Shown here in pieces: positions 16,993 through 25,658 of a DNA stretch of 64,000 nt. This DNA comes from Pedobacter nutrimenti (GTDB lineage Bacteria; Bacteroidota; Bacteroidia; Sphingobacteriales; Sphingobacteriaceae). The notes under the pieces were generated by a model. The model was given only the letters and a program-made list of their open reading frames with translations, ran no database searches and was not told where the DNA came from. A program made the position numbers and the translations under genes. The number at the start of each line of letters is the position of its first letter. The stretch's first letter is position 1. The stretch spans positions 496,001-560,000 of the forward strand of contig NZ_QKLU01000001.1 in NCBI RefSeq assembly GCF_003208655.1, in the 5' to 3' direction.

Positions 16993-19563
16993 TTATTTCT
17001 TTTTAACAACTGCTTTTTTTGTAGCCGTTTTAGCTGGAGCTTTCTTTTTGGTACTTGTCTTTGCTTTTACATCGAATGCATTTGGTACCTGTTCTATAAT
17101 TAATCTTTTAACTTCTTCCAGGGAAATATCTGCTAATTCTTCGGGTGTATATTTATCATTAGAGACTGGGTTCTTTTTTAGTTTGAGCATTTCTTTTCCG
17201 AACCGGATAAAAGGCCCCCATCTTCCATTTTCAATAGCAATCTTTTGTTCAGGCCATTGTTGTATAAAACGATTAGCCTCTTTTTCTATCTTTTTGCCAA
17301 TTAATTCGGCAATATCTTTATCGCTTAAATTATTGAAGTTGTAAGCTTTGGGGACGTTAATAAACAAGTCATTCCATTTGATAAATGGACCAAATCTTCC
17401 CGTACCCTTAGTGACCGGAAGGTTCTGGTAGTGAGCGACCGGCGCATCAGCTGTTATTTTTTCATTGATAATTTCAATCGCCCTATCCCTGTCTATGGAA
17501 AGAGGGTCCTCATTTTTTGGAATCGATATAAATGCCTCTCCCCATTTTACATAGGGACCAAAGCGACCTACTCCAACCGAAACTTCCTTCTCTTTGTAAT
17601 CTTCCAACTGAAAAGGAAGTTTGAACTGTTGCAAAGCATCTTCTAGGGTAATGGTTGCAACCGACTGGGATTTAGGTAAACTGGCATATTTTGGCTTTTC
17701 TTCATCTTCATTCTGTCCGATTTGAACCAACGGGCCAAATTTACCTATTTTCGCATATACATTTTTACCACTTAAAGGGTCAATTCCAAGTAAACGCTCC
17801 CCATTGGCTCGGTCAGCAGTTTCCAGGGTATTTTCTACTTCCTGATGAAAAGGAGTGTAGAAGGAGTGAAGCATTTTTGTCCATTCCTGTAGTCCTTGGG
17901 CAATTTCATCAAATTCCTTTTCTACATTAGCTGTAAAATTGAAATTCACAATATCCTTAAAGTGTTCAACAAGAAAATCATTAACAACTTCGCCTATATC
18001 AGTAGGAAATAACTTTGCCTTTTCTGCCCCGGTAATTTCGGTCTTTAATTGTTTTTTTAATGCTCCATTAACCAGCAGGATTGAGGTGAATGAACGTTGT
18101 TTTCCATCTCTGTCTTCTTTTATAACATATCCTCTGTTCTGAATCGTTGAAATGGTTGGAGCATAAGTGGAGGGACGTCCAATTCCCAGTTCTTCGAGTT
18201 TCTTTACCAGACTTGCTTCTGTATATCTTGATGGAGGACGTGAAAACCTTTCTGTGGCATTCATTTCCTTTAAACTGAGTTGTTGTCCCTTGCTTAGAGG
18301 AGGAAGCATATTATCATTTTCTGCCTCATCGTGGTCTTCATCATCACTGGATTCAAGATATACCTTTAAAAAGCCATCAAATTTGAGAACTTCTCCTTCA
18401 GCAACCAAGTGTTCATTTCTGCTGCTGACGTGGATATGAGCGGTGGTTTTTTCAAAAAGAGCTTCGCTCATTTGTGAGGCAATCGCCCTTTTCCAAATCA
18501 ATTCGTACAATCTTTGTTCCGAGCTGTCACCAGATACGGAATGATGATTAAAATACGTAGGACGAATGGCCTCATGCGCCTCTTGTGCACCAGCTGATTT
18601 TGTTTTATAGGTCCTGATATGAAGATATTTTTCTCCCCAGGCTGATTTTATTTCATTTGCAGCTGCTTGGATCGCCGTTTCTGAAAGATTTACCGAATCG
18701 GTACGCATATAGGTAATTTTACCGCTTTCATATAATCTTTGTGCAACCTGCATTGTTCTGGATACGGAGAAACCAAGTTTCCTGGAAGCTTCCTGTTGTA
18801 ATGTAGAAGTAGTAAAAGGAGCGGCAGGATTTCTTTTGGCCGGTTTGGTCTCCAAACTGCTGATATCAAAAGAAGCAGAAATACAATCTTTTAAAAATTG
18901 TTCCGCTTCGACTTCAGTCTCAAAACGATAAGGAAGTTCCGCTTTAACTAATTCCCGCGCATTAGACGTATTGAATTGTGCCGTAATTTTGTATGCTGCA
19001 GAAGTTTTGAAAAGGTTGTATTCTCTTTCTCTGTCAACAATTAATCGCACAGCGACCGATTGAACACGTCCTGCAGATAATGAAGGTTTGATCTTTTTCC
19101 ATAAAACAGGGGAAAGCTCAAAACCAACTAGCCTGTCCAGTACACGTCTGGCTTGTTGCGCATAAACCAAATTGTAATCGATAGTACGAGGGGTTTCTAT
19201 CGCTTTTAGGATAGCCGGCTTTGTAATTTCATGAAAAACAATGCGTTTGGTTTTGTTTTCTTTTAAACCAAGGGTTTCATACAAATGCCAGGAAATAGCT
19301 TCCCCTTCACGATCCTCATCGGAGGCGAGCCATACCATTTCGGCGTCTTTTGCCAATTTTTTAAGTTCTGCAACGACCTGTTTCTTATCTGCCGGAACTT
19401 CATAAGTCTGGGTAAAATTATTGGATATATCAATACCCATATCTCCTTTAACCAAATCACGGATATGACCGTAGCTTGATTTTACAAGAAAATCTTTTCC
19501 CAAATACCCTTCGATGGTTTTAGCTTTAGCAGGTGACTCAACTATTAATAAATTCTTCGCCAT
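16993..19563 (-). CDS. topA: DNA topoisomerase I
   Basis: An 856-residue type IA topoisomerase that relaxes negative supercoils. The Toprim domain is at residues 1-115, with Glu9 in VESPAKAKTI and the metal-binding acid cluster Asp82-Glu83-Asp84 in SDEDREGE. The nucleophile is Tyr285 in KITYMRTDS. After the core (to about 590) come several beta-sheet repeats of the Topo-C type, each with a GRFGPxIKW or GRWGPFIRFG motif, and a 30-residue Lys/Ala/Thr-rich basic tail. The four-cysteine zinc fingers of the E. coli enzyme are absent, which is usual in this phylum. A TTTATTTG element at 19580-19587 (minus strand) with TTG 20 bases upstream could be the promoter. Confidence 0.96.
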   Translation of the reverse strand: MAKNLLIVESPAKAKTIEGYLGKDFLVKSSYGHIRDLVKGDMGIDISNNFTQTYEVPADKKQVVAELKKLAKDAEMVWLASDEDREGEAISWHLYETLGLKENKTKRIVFHEITKPAILKAIETPRTIDYNLVYAQQARRVLDRLVGFELSPVLWKKIKPSLSAGRVQSVAVRLIVDREREYNLFKTSAAYKITAQFNTSNARELVKAELPYRFETEVEAEQFLKDCISASFDISSLETKPAKRNPAAPFTTSTLQQEASRKLGFSVSRTMQVAQRLYESGKITYMRTDSVNLSETAIQAAANEIKSAWGEKYLHIRTYKTKSAGAQEAHEAIRPTYFNHHSVSGDSSEQRLYELIWKRAIASQMSEALFEKTTAHIHVSSRNEHLVAEGEVLKFDGFLKVYLESSDDEDHDEAENDNMLPPLSKGQQLSLKEMNATERFSRPPSRYTEASLVKKLEELGIGRPSTYAPTISTIQNRGYVIKEDRDGKQRSFTSILLVNGALKKQLKTEITGAEKAKLFPTDIGEVVNDFLVEHFKDIVNFNFTANVEKEFDEIAQGLQEWTKMLHSFYTPFHQEVENTLETADRANGERLLGIDPLSGKNVYAKIGKFGPLVQIGQNEDEEKPKYASLPKSQSVATITLEDALQQFKLPFQLEDYKEKEVSVGVGRFGPYVKWGEAFISIPKNEDPLSIDRDRAIEIINEKITADAPVAHYQNLPVTKGTGRFGPFIKWNDLFINVPKAYNFNNLSDKDIAELIGKKIEKEANRFIQQWPEQKIAIENGRWGPFIRFGKEMLKLKKNPVSNDKYTPEELADISLEEVKRLIIEQVPNAFDVKAKTSTKKKAPAKTATKKAVVKKK

Positions 19564-19884
19564 TCAGAACGTTTTTCTGCAAATAAAGCTATAAATACAG
19601 CTAAATTCAAAATAGAATCTATTTTTTTGTAATAATTTAATGGAACCAGGTCTTATCAATGCCTATGCAATTGCCCTAAAAAGGTATGTGTTTGTTTAGC
19701 TTTTTCGTTTCCTAATTAGGTATTAGTCTTTGATTTAAAAATAAAATGTTACTAATTTAATTAAAGGTCAGATTGTGTTTTATTGCTGTATGAAGATAGA
19801 GTGGTAAAGAATTTCTTGACGAAGTAATTATATTTAACTGAATATTTTATCCTTAAATTCGTATACATATAAACTTATTAAACA
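19564..19884. other. divergent intergenic region, topA / glutathione peroxidase
   Basis: 321 AT-rich bases between two divergent genes. I see no open frame, RNA gene or repeat. It must carry the promoters of both genes: a weak candidate for topA is noted there (19580-19610, minus strand); no TAnnTTTG element stands out for the peroxidase. Confidence 0.5.
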
Positions 19885-20394
19885 ATGAATACATTATTGA
19901 TACTACTGAGCATTTTGTTTAGTCCCCCAAAAAGCATTTACGATTTTAGCTTTAAGACCATAGATGGGAAAGAGGTTAAGTTATCCAAGTTCAAAGGGAA
20001 AAAGATCCTTATTGTGAATACGGCATCTAAATGCGGATTTACGCCTCAATACGAGGCATTGGAAAAGCTTCACAAGCAATATGGTAAAGAAGTGGTCCTT
20101 ATTGGTTTTCCTGCAGGAAATTTTGGAGGCCAGGAACTGGCAACCAATACCGAAATTCAGGATTTTTGTAAAAAGAATTTTGGTGTGACCTTTCTGCTGA
20201 GTGAGAAGGTTAGTGTAAAGGGTTCGGATATCAATCCGCTATTTCAGTATCTGACCTCTCAAAGTAACCCTGATTTCACAGGTGATATCAATTGGAATTT
20301 TGAAAAATTCTTGATTAATGAAAAAGGAGAACTGGTTCATCGTTTCAGATCAAAAGTGACACCGTTAGACCCATTGATTACAAAGAACCTATAG
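19885..20394 (+). CDS. glutathione peroxidase family (cysteine type)
   Basis: A 169-residue thioredoxin-fold peroxidase. The peroxidatic Cys50 lies in NTASKCGFTPQ, the catalytic Gln in GGQE (Gln83) and the Trp-Asn pair in NWNFEKFL. Cys95 (DFCKKNFG) is at the position of the resolving Cys in thioredoxin-dependent plant and bacterial enzymes, so thioredoxin rather than glutathione is the likely reductant. The usual FPCNQFGGQ is FPAGNFGGQ here, so the middle Cys is missing. The first 15 residues (MNTLLILLSILFSPP) are hydrophobic and absent from typical cytosolic members; the protein may be exported or membrane attached. Confidence 0.9.
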   Translation: MNTLLILLSILFSPPKSIYDFSFKTIDGKEVKLSKFKGKKILIVNTASKCGFTPQYEALEKLHKQYGKEVVLIGFPAGNFGGQELATNTEIQDFCKKNFGVTFLLSEKVSVKGSDINPLFQYLTSQSNPDFTGDINWNFEKFLINEKGELVHRFRSKVTPLDPLITKNL

Positions 20395-20406
20395 CGATAT
20401 TTTTAT

Positions 20407-20450
20407 TTCAAAAAAGGCTTTACTATCCTATTAGTAAAGCCTTTTTTGAA
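20407..20450. terminator. bidirectional terminator, peroxidase / mnmA
   Basis: Perfect 19-base arms (20407-20425 and 20432-20450) around a 6-base loop, with A6 on one side and T6 on the other of the core GGCTTTACTA, so it can stop transcription from both convergent genes. Confidence 0.92.
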
Positions 20451-20461
20451 ATGTCTCCTAA

Positions 20462-21553
20462 CTAACAAAGAAATCCTCCACCAAGCAAATCGTTCCCTTC
20501 GTAGAATACAGCAGATTGACCAGGAGCAATTGCAGAAACAGAATGATCAAAGACTACACGCATTTTATCATTTTCCTGTACAATTGTACTCAACATACCG
20601 GCATCTTTATAACGTATTTTGGTGATGACATTGTCCATTGGATCATTGATATTCGCATATTTGACAAGGTTCACATTCCGAACCATGGCTTCTCTTCTTT
20701 CCAATTCATCCGCCCTTCCTAAAACTACAGTATTACTTTCAGGTAAGATCTGAGTTACAAACATAGGCTCACCAAAAGCTATTCCCAAGCCTTTTCGTTG
20801 TCCGATAGTATAAAATGGATAACCTTTATGTTGGCCAACAACCATTCCGTTACTCAAAATGAAGTTTCCACCAGCTACTCTTTCTTCGAGATCTTCAACT
20901 TTGTGTTTTAAAAAAGAGCGGTAATCATTATCTGGCACAAAACATATTTCATAACTTTCGCTCTTTTTAGCCAGTTCTTCCTGCCCCATATCCAAGGCCA
21001 TCTGACGAATTTCAGATTTCGAAAAAGATCCAAGCGGGAATTGGGTCCGGGACAGGTTTTCTTGTGAAACACCCCAAAGTACGTAAGACTGATCCTTATG
21101 CTCGTCATGTCCTTTAGATATTACATATCTTCCGTTATCCTGTTTCCGAATATTTGCATAGTGTCCCGTAGCGATGAATTCACAATCCAGTTTATTGGCA
21201 CGCTTTAAGAGCGCTTCCCATTTAATATGGGTATTGCAAAGTACACAAGGATTTGGAGTCCGGCCAGCAAGATATTCATCAACGAAATTATCTATTACAT
21301 AGTCCCCAAATTCATCTCTTATATCCAAAATATAATGTGGAAAACCATAATTCACCGCTAAAGTTCGGGCGTCGTTAATACTATCGAGACTACAGCATCC
21401 AGTTTCTTTACTACTGCTGCCGGAAGTTGCATAGTCCCAGGTCTTCATAGTAAGGCCTATAACTTCATATCCCTGTTCATGAAGCATAACTGCCGCAACA
21501 GAACTATCAACACCACCACTCATGGCTACTAAAATTCTACCTCTTTTACTCAT
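20462..21553 (-). CDS. mnmA: tRNA-specific 2-thiouridylase MnmA
   Basis: A 363-residue cytoplasmic enzyme that puts sulfur on U34 of tRNAs for Lys, Glu and Gln. The PP-loop SGGVDSS is at residues 12-18; the catalytic cysteines are Cys103 in NPCVLCN and Cys204 in YEICFVPDNDY. The C-terminal beta-barrel with VVFDHSVSAIAPGQSAVFY is present and the length is normal. A TACTTTTG element on the minus strand (21571-21578) is well placed as a -7 box, 17 bases from the start codon, but has no good -33 partner. The gene stands alone. Confidence 0.96.
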   Translation of the reverse strand: MSKRGRILVAMSGGVDSSVAAVMLHEQGYEVIGLTMKTWDYATSGSSSKETGCCSLDSINDARTLAVNYGFPHYILDIRDEFGDYVIDNFVDEYLAGRTPNPCVLCNTHIKWEALLKRANKLDCEFIATGHYANIRKQDNGRYVISKGHDEHKDQSYVLWGVSQENLSRTQFPLGSFSKSEIRQMALDMGQEELAKKSESYEICFVPDNDYRSFLKHKVEDLEERVAGGNFILSNGMVVGQHKGYPFYTIGQRKGLGIAFGEPMFVTQILPESNTVVLGRADELERREAMVRNVNLVKYANINDPMDNVITKIRYKDAGMLSTIVQENDKMRVVFDHSVSAIAPGQSAVFYEGNDLLGGGFLC

Positions 21554-21922
21554 TGTATTTGAATCGAGTACAAAAGTAAAGTTTTTATTGCAAACATTTT
21601 TCCTGGACAGGTCAATGGCTTGTAAAAAGCAGGCTGAATAATTATACAGATTAGAAATTTAAAATATAATGTATGGCAAAAAAAGACAACTATAAAAACA
21701 GAATATAAAGATGCTGAATCATGGCATTTTAAAATTTTATTCGGTTAAATATCTATGTTTGTGGTTTCTTTATAGAATTTATAATTTCTTACAGAAATAT
21801 TGAATTAACTTATAATATTTGTTTTTGTAATTATTGTGTAATGTAAAATCAGATGATGCACTATATAAGTCAAAAATTTTAATGGTTCTTGAAAAGTTAA
21901 CAAATAATTTAATTCATTTTTT
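21554..21922. other. intergenic region, mnmA / sigma factor
   Basis: 369 very AT-rich bases between divergent genes. No open frame or RNA gene is apparent. A TATGTTTG element at 21754-21761 on the plus strand could be a -7 box for the sigma factor gene, giving a leader of about 155 bases, but no TTG sits at the right distance upstream, so the promoter may be of another type. Confidence 0.45.
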
Positions 21923-22771
21923 ATGAGACAGCTAAAAATTAATATTACAATTACCAAAAAGGATGGGGAATCTTTAGAGGTATATTTTGGTGATATAGGA
22001 AAAATCAGCTTATTAAGTTTAGAACAGGAAAGCCTTGTAGCAAAAAAAGCGAGAGAAGGTGACGTAGAAGCAATGACGCTAATGATTCTATCTAATTTAA
22101 GATTTGTGGTATCAGTGGCAAAAAAGTATCAGCACCATGGTTTGCCTCTGGCGGATTTGATCAATGAAGGAAATCTTGGTCTGATTAAAGCAGCCAAACA
22201 ATTTAATGAAACTTTGGGTTTTAGATTTATATCTTTTGCTGTATGGTGGATAAGACAATATATGATTCATGCAATTGGAAGTCAGACACGAACCATTCGT
22301 TTGCCAATCAATAAAATAAATAGCATTGCCAGAATAAATAGGCAGATGGCTATTTTAGAACAAAAACTGGAAAGGGATCCTTCTATAGCGGAAATAGCTG
22401 AAGCTATGGAATGGCCAGAAGCAAAAATCGCTGACTACCTTGACATGGCCAGATTATCTGTTTCTCTTGATTCCATCATCAATGAGGAGATTGGAAATAC
22501 GCTACTTGATATATTGCATGATGGGGAATCACCTGATCACAATTTAATGAAAATAGCGAGGAAAGAAGAAGTGAAGAGAATGCTCAATATTTTAAGACCA
22601 AGGGAAAGAAAAATTATTATTCTTTTCTATGGTCTAGAGGATAAAGAACCTGTTTTGCTGGATGACATTGCTCCGATTGTTGGTCTGAGTAAAGAGCGGG
22701 TAAGACAATTAAGAGATAAAGCGATAAAAGAACTAAGAAGACGGAAAAAAGATTTGAAACGCAGAATGTAA
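21923..22771 (+). CDS. RpoD-like sigma-70 factor (probable alternative paralogue)
   Basis: A 282-residue sigma factor of the short Bacteroidota RpoD shape, without region 1.1. Region 1.2 is about residues 14-45 (SLEVYFGDIGKISLL), region 2 about 45-125 (SNLRFVVSVAKKYQ, DLINEGNLGLIKAA, FRFISFAVWWIRQ), region 3 about 130-200 and region 4 about 215-275 with the helix-turn-helix GLSKERVRQLRDKAIKEL. It opens MRQLKI like the primary sigma of the phylum, but many near-invariant positions differ: HAIGSQTRTIRLP for the usual QALAEQSRIVRLP, and LSKERVRQLRD for LTRERVRQIKD. I infer a group 2 paralogue with altered promoter or anti-sigma contacts. The housekeeping copy is not in this window. Confidence 0.85.
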   Translation: MRQLKINITITKKDGESLEVYFGDIGKISLLSLEQESLVAKKAREGDVEAMTLMILSNLRFVVSVAKKYQHHGLPLADLINEGNLGLIKAAKQFNETLGFRFISFAVWWIRQYMIHAIGSQTRTIRLPINKINSIARINRQMAILEQKLERDPSIAEIAEAMEWPEAKIADYLDMARLSVSLDSIINEEIGNTLLDILHDGESPDHNLMKIARKEEVKRMLNILRPRERKIIILFYGLEDKEPVLLDDIAPIVGLSKERVRQLRDKAIKELRRRKKDLKRRM

Positions 22772-22778
22772 AAGATAT

Positions 22779-22823
22779 CTGACCAGAGATCATTAGTAGA
22801 GGTTAGGTAAAGTCTCTGGTCAG
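22779..22823. terminator. convergent inverted-repeat terminator
   Basis: CTGACCAGAGA (22779-22789) and TCTCTGGTCAG (22813-22823) are perfect 11-base arms with a 23-base loop, lying in the 61 bases between the sigma factor gene and the convergent small membrane protein gene. The flanks are A/T-rich but have no long T run, so termination may be moderate. Confidence 0.6.
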
Positions 22824-22832
22824 GTTAAAATT

Positions 22833-23147
22833 TTAAACAAAAGCCGGGATGCAATCAGGATCATTTCCTTGTATTTGATTTCTACGTATTTCAGAAGGTT
22901 CTTTTGCCTTTCTGGAGAGCAAATTAATGCCAGTGGCACCATTATACAATAAAAAACCCCCAAGAAAAACTTCCTGAGTACCAATTAAAGGAGAGGAATG
23001 AAGCGTCCTGATTCCTTTCTGGATTATATAAGCTCCCGCTATGAGGGATACAATCCTCTTCCCGGAGGTCATTCCTGTGTTGTCTTCAAAGTTGAGTAAT
23101 AACTTACCTGTAAAAATGGCAAGCTTATGCTTGAGTTTTTGTAACAT
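22833..23147 (-). CDS. small membrane protein, possibly DUF2892-like
   Basis: A 104-residue protein with two hydrophobic segments, about residues 31-49 (RIVSLIAGAYIIQKGIRTL) and 60-77 (VFLGGFLLYNGATGINLL). This helix-turn-helix with Gly-rich helices and an Arg/Ile/Ser opening resembles the DUF2892/YgaP-type membrane hairpin, but the match is by eye. The N-terminus is basic and amphipathic, the C-terminal 25 residues are charged. It is convergent with the sigma factor gene and separate from the phosphorylase gene downstream, so no role can be read from context. Confidence 0.65.
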   Translation of the reverse strand: MLQKLKHKLAIFTGKLLLNFEDNTGMTSGKRIVSLIAGAYIIQKGIRTLHSSPLIGTQEVFLGGFLLYNGATGINLLSRKAKEPSEIRRNQIQGNDPDCIPAFV

Positions 23148-23269
23148 TTGTAATTTAATTTTCTTCTAGTTCAACAAGTTCTTTATCTCTATTGTTTGAC
23201 CTGGTTGAAAGATATTGCAAGTTTATTCATCGCTAATCAAATCATACCACAAAAAAATAGAGTAAAGGT

Positions 23270-24136
23270 TTATGACAATCTTTCTAAAATCAGTTTGATT
23301 GCATTTTCAACTACTTCCTGAGGATCTTTACTAAATTCAAAATTAACCCGGCTGGCTAATATGGCGTTAATAGATAATGCTTTATGGCCTAAAACTTTAG
23401 CAAGTGCATATATTCCAGCGGTTTCCATTTCTAAATTGGTAATTCTATGATTGCCTTGTTCAAAACTATTAATCATTGAAATAAAATTAGGTACCGCATT
23501 TTTCGCTCTTACTTGTCTTCCCTGGGGAGCGTAAAATCCTGGGGCAGTTACTGTAATGCCATGAATAAGATCTTTTCCAATTGAATTTAAAAGGCCGGTA
23601 TCGGCAGCCGTCAAATAAGGATTGATGTTTTTTAAATGGCCAAAGTGAACTTTAACGTGATCCAGTAAACTATGCTCTTCACCGGATAATTCCTGAACAT
23701 AATAGTTCATCAATGCGTCCAGCCCAAGGCCGTGTGAAGAGGCCAGTATGGTACCCATAGACAAATCAGCTTGAACAGCACCTGAAGTACCTATACGTAT
23801 AATATTTAGTGAAGTCAGGTCTTTTTTTACTTCTCTGCTGTTAAAATCAATATTGACTAAAGCGTCAAGTTCATTAATAACAATATCAATGTTATCCGTT
23901 CCAATACCGGTGGACAAAACAGTCAGCCTTTTCTTACCAAGGTAGCCCGTATGGGTTATAAATTCCCTCTTTCCTTTTTTTAGTTCTATATGGTCAAAAT
24001 ATTTACTTACTTCTGAAACCCTGTCAGGGTCACCAACGGTAATGATGGTATCAGCAATATCTTCAGGCCGTAAATTTAGGTGGTAGATACTACCATCACT
24101 GTTGATTACTAAATCAGATTCAGATAATTTATTCAT
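23270..24136 (-). CDS. nucleoside phosphorylase (uridine phosphorylase-like)
   Basis: A 288-residue member of the NP-I phosphorylase family, which split nucleosides with phosphate into base and (deoxy)ribose 1-phosphate. Visible motifs are GDPDRVSEVS (residues about 34-43), the phosphate/ribose loop STGIGTDNIDIV (about 85-96), IRIGTSGAVQ (about 118-127) and the ribose-binding NLEMETAGIYAL (about 234-245). The pattern fits uridine phosphorylase-like proteins of Bacteroidota, which are somewhat longer than E. coli Udp. Whether it prefers uridine or purine nucleosides cannot be decided here. The yigZ gene ends 54 bases upstream on the same strand, so they may be co-transcribed. Confidence 0.88.
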   Translation of the reverse strand: MNKLSESDLVINSDGSIYHLNLRPEDIADTIITVGDPDRVSEVSKYFDHIELKKGKREFITHTGYLGKKRLTVLSTGIGTDNIDIVINELDALVNIDFNSREVKKDLTSLNIIRIGTSGAVQADLSMGTILASSHGLGLDALMNYYVQELSGEEHSLLDHVKVHFGHLKNINPYLTAADTGLLNSIGKDLIHGITVTAPGFYAPQGRQVRAKNAVPNFISMINSFEQGNHRITNLEMETAGIYALAKVLGHKALSINAILASRVNFEFSKDPQEVVENAIKLILERLS

Positions 24137-24190
24137 TGTATTTAATTTAATTCGTTAACATTTTGATTCGAATCGTTGTTTTCAGTTCTT

Positions 24191-24805
24191 TTAAACTGTT
24201 TTAAGATACTCAGTTTTAAGTGTTTCTATCTTTTCCAATCTGGAAATCACTTTGTTGAGTTCTGATTTTCTAATTTCAATTTCCATTTTACATAGGGAAT
24301 CAAAGGACTGGTTAGTTGGGGTTAAATCTTCTTCTTTTATAGTTTTCATGACCTCGTTCATATTTACATAATCGAAAGTTATGCTATAGAGGTCATTAAT
24401 CGTTTTTTCTATTTGATGTGCTGCTTTCAACGCCTCAACTGTAGAATTTTTATATGCATTGATTAAACCCGGAACCCCCAAAAGAGTACCTCCGAAATAA
24501 CGAACTACAACTACGAGTATGTTGGTGAGGTCTGCTGAAAGCATGCTATTTAATATAGGTCTGCCCGCTGTCCCGGCTGGTTCTCCATCATCATTAAATC
24601 TGTAAATATTTCTATCGGGGCTTAACCTTAAAGCCCAACAAAAATGTCTTGCTTTTGGATGTTCTGTACGTAGTTTATTTAAAATTGTTTTTGCTTCTTC
24701 TTCAAAATTTATCGGATAAGCATAGGCAATAAATTTACTTCCCTTATCTTTAAACAGGCCTTCAGAACAGAATTTTATAGTACGATAAGTGTCATCAAAC
24801 AGCAT
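24191..24805 (-). CDS. yigZ: YigZ/IMPACT family protein
   Basis: A 204-residue protein of the UPF0029/IMPACT family. The N-terminal domain has the hallmark DDGEPAGTAGRPIL (about residues 70-83) and VVVRYFGGTLLGVPGL (about 97-112); a small ferredoxin-like C-terminal domain (about 135-204, DUF1949 type) follows. Eukaryotic IMPACT regulates GCN2; the bacterial role is not settled. Its first 11 bases overlap the end of the DMT transporter gene, so it belongs to the ribD-DMT-yigZ transcription unit. Confidence 0.92.
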   Translation of the reverse strand: MLFDDTYRTIKFCSEGLFKDKGSKFIAYAYPINFEEEAKTILNKLRTEHPKARHFCWALRLSPDRNIYRFNDDGEPAGTAGRPILNSMLSADLTNILVVVVRYFGGTLLGVPGLINAYKNSTVEALKAAHQIEKTINDLYSITFDYVNMNEVMKTIKEEDLTPTNQSFDSLCKMEIEIRKSELNKVISRLEKIETLKTEYLKTV

Positions 24806-25658
24806 AAATTTTTGATAAAGTTATAATGATAATAGAGGTCAAAGCCAATAACAAACCTATATAATTGATTTTACTGAATTTTTCCTTAAAAACAACAATT
24901 CCAATCAAACTGCCGAAAATAATAACCCCCATATTCATCACTGCAAAAACAATGGAGGGGTTATCGGCTAATGCTTTGTGAGCATTCAAATAGAATAGAA
25001 TATTTCCAAAATTAAATGTTCCAAGAATACAACCGCATATGAAGTTTATCAGCTCTAATTTTTCCTTTTTGATCAATCGCAGATAAAGAATTGAGACTAA
25101 AGACACCAGGAAGGATAAGCTAAAAATAACGATAAGAGAAGTGGTATAAGGTATAGTTTGAATCTGTGAAACCTGTTTAAAAAGGATGTCAATTGTTCCA
25201 AACCCTAAAAAAACAATCACCGGGAAGAGCCAGTTGATTTTAGCTGACTGTCCTTGTTGCGGCTTGATGAGTGTACATAAAACAGCCGCAATTCCTATGA
25301 TAAGGCCACTAAGCTTTAAAACACCCAAGTGCTCCTTAAATAGAAAATAAGCTGCAAAAACAGGTATAAATAAGGAAAGTCTTTGTGCAATATCTGTTTT
25401 TACAATTCCAATATTCCTAATGGAGGCAGCGAGGAACCAGAAAATGAGAGGGAGTAATATACCCAGAGCAATATAAACCGGAGAAGGGCTTAAAGTAAGG
25501 TCTTCAAACTTGGGTTTAAATGTCAAAAAACCAAAAATAATAGCAAAAAAATAATTCCAGGTAACGGTCTGTACAATATTGATTTTATACCTCCGAGCTA
25601 ATTTTAAAAGCACGGCAACTGTAACACTACAGCATATGCTTAAAAGTATGTATATCAT
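24795..25658 (-). CDS. EamA/DMT superfamily permease
   Basis: A 287-residue integral membrane protein with about ten predicted helices, in two EamA-type halves of five (roughly residues 1-140 and 145-285). The second half ends GVIIFGSLIGIVVFKEKFSKINYIGLLLA split over two helices, with the KEKFS motif typical of the drug/metabolite transporter superfamily. It overlaps ribD by four bases (ATGA) and yigZ by eleven, so all three are translationally coupled. Coupling with ribD invites a guess of a flavin-related substrate, but nothing in the sequence shows it. Confidence 0.85.
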   Translation of the reverse strand: MIYILLSICCSVTVAVLLKLARRYKINIVQTVTWNYFFAIIFGFLTFKPKFEDLTLSPSPVYIALGILLPLIFWFLAASIRNIGIVKTDIAQRLSLFIPVFAAYFLFKEHLGVLKLSGLIIGIAAVLCTLIKPQQGQSAKINWLFPVIVFLGFGTIDILFKQVSQIQTIPYTTSLIVIFSLSFLVSLVSILYLRLIKKEKLELINFICGCILGTFNFGNILFYLNAHKALADNPSIVFAVMNMGVIIFGSLIGIVVFKEKFSKINYIGLLLALTSIIIITLSKIYAV

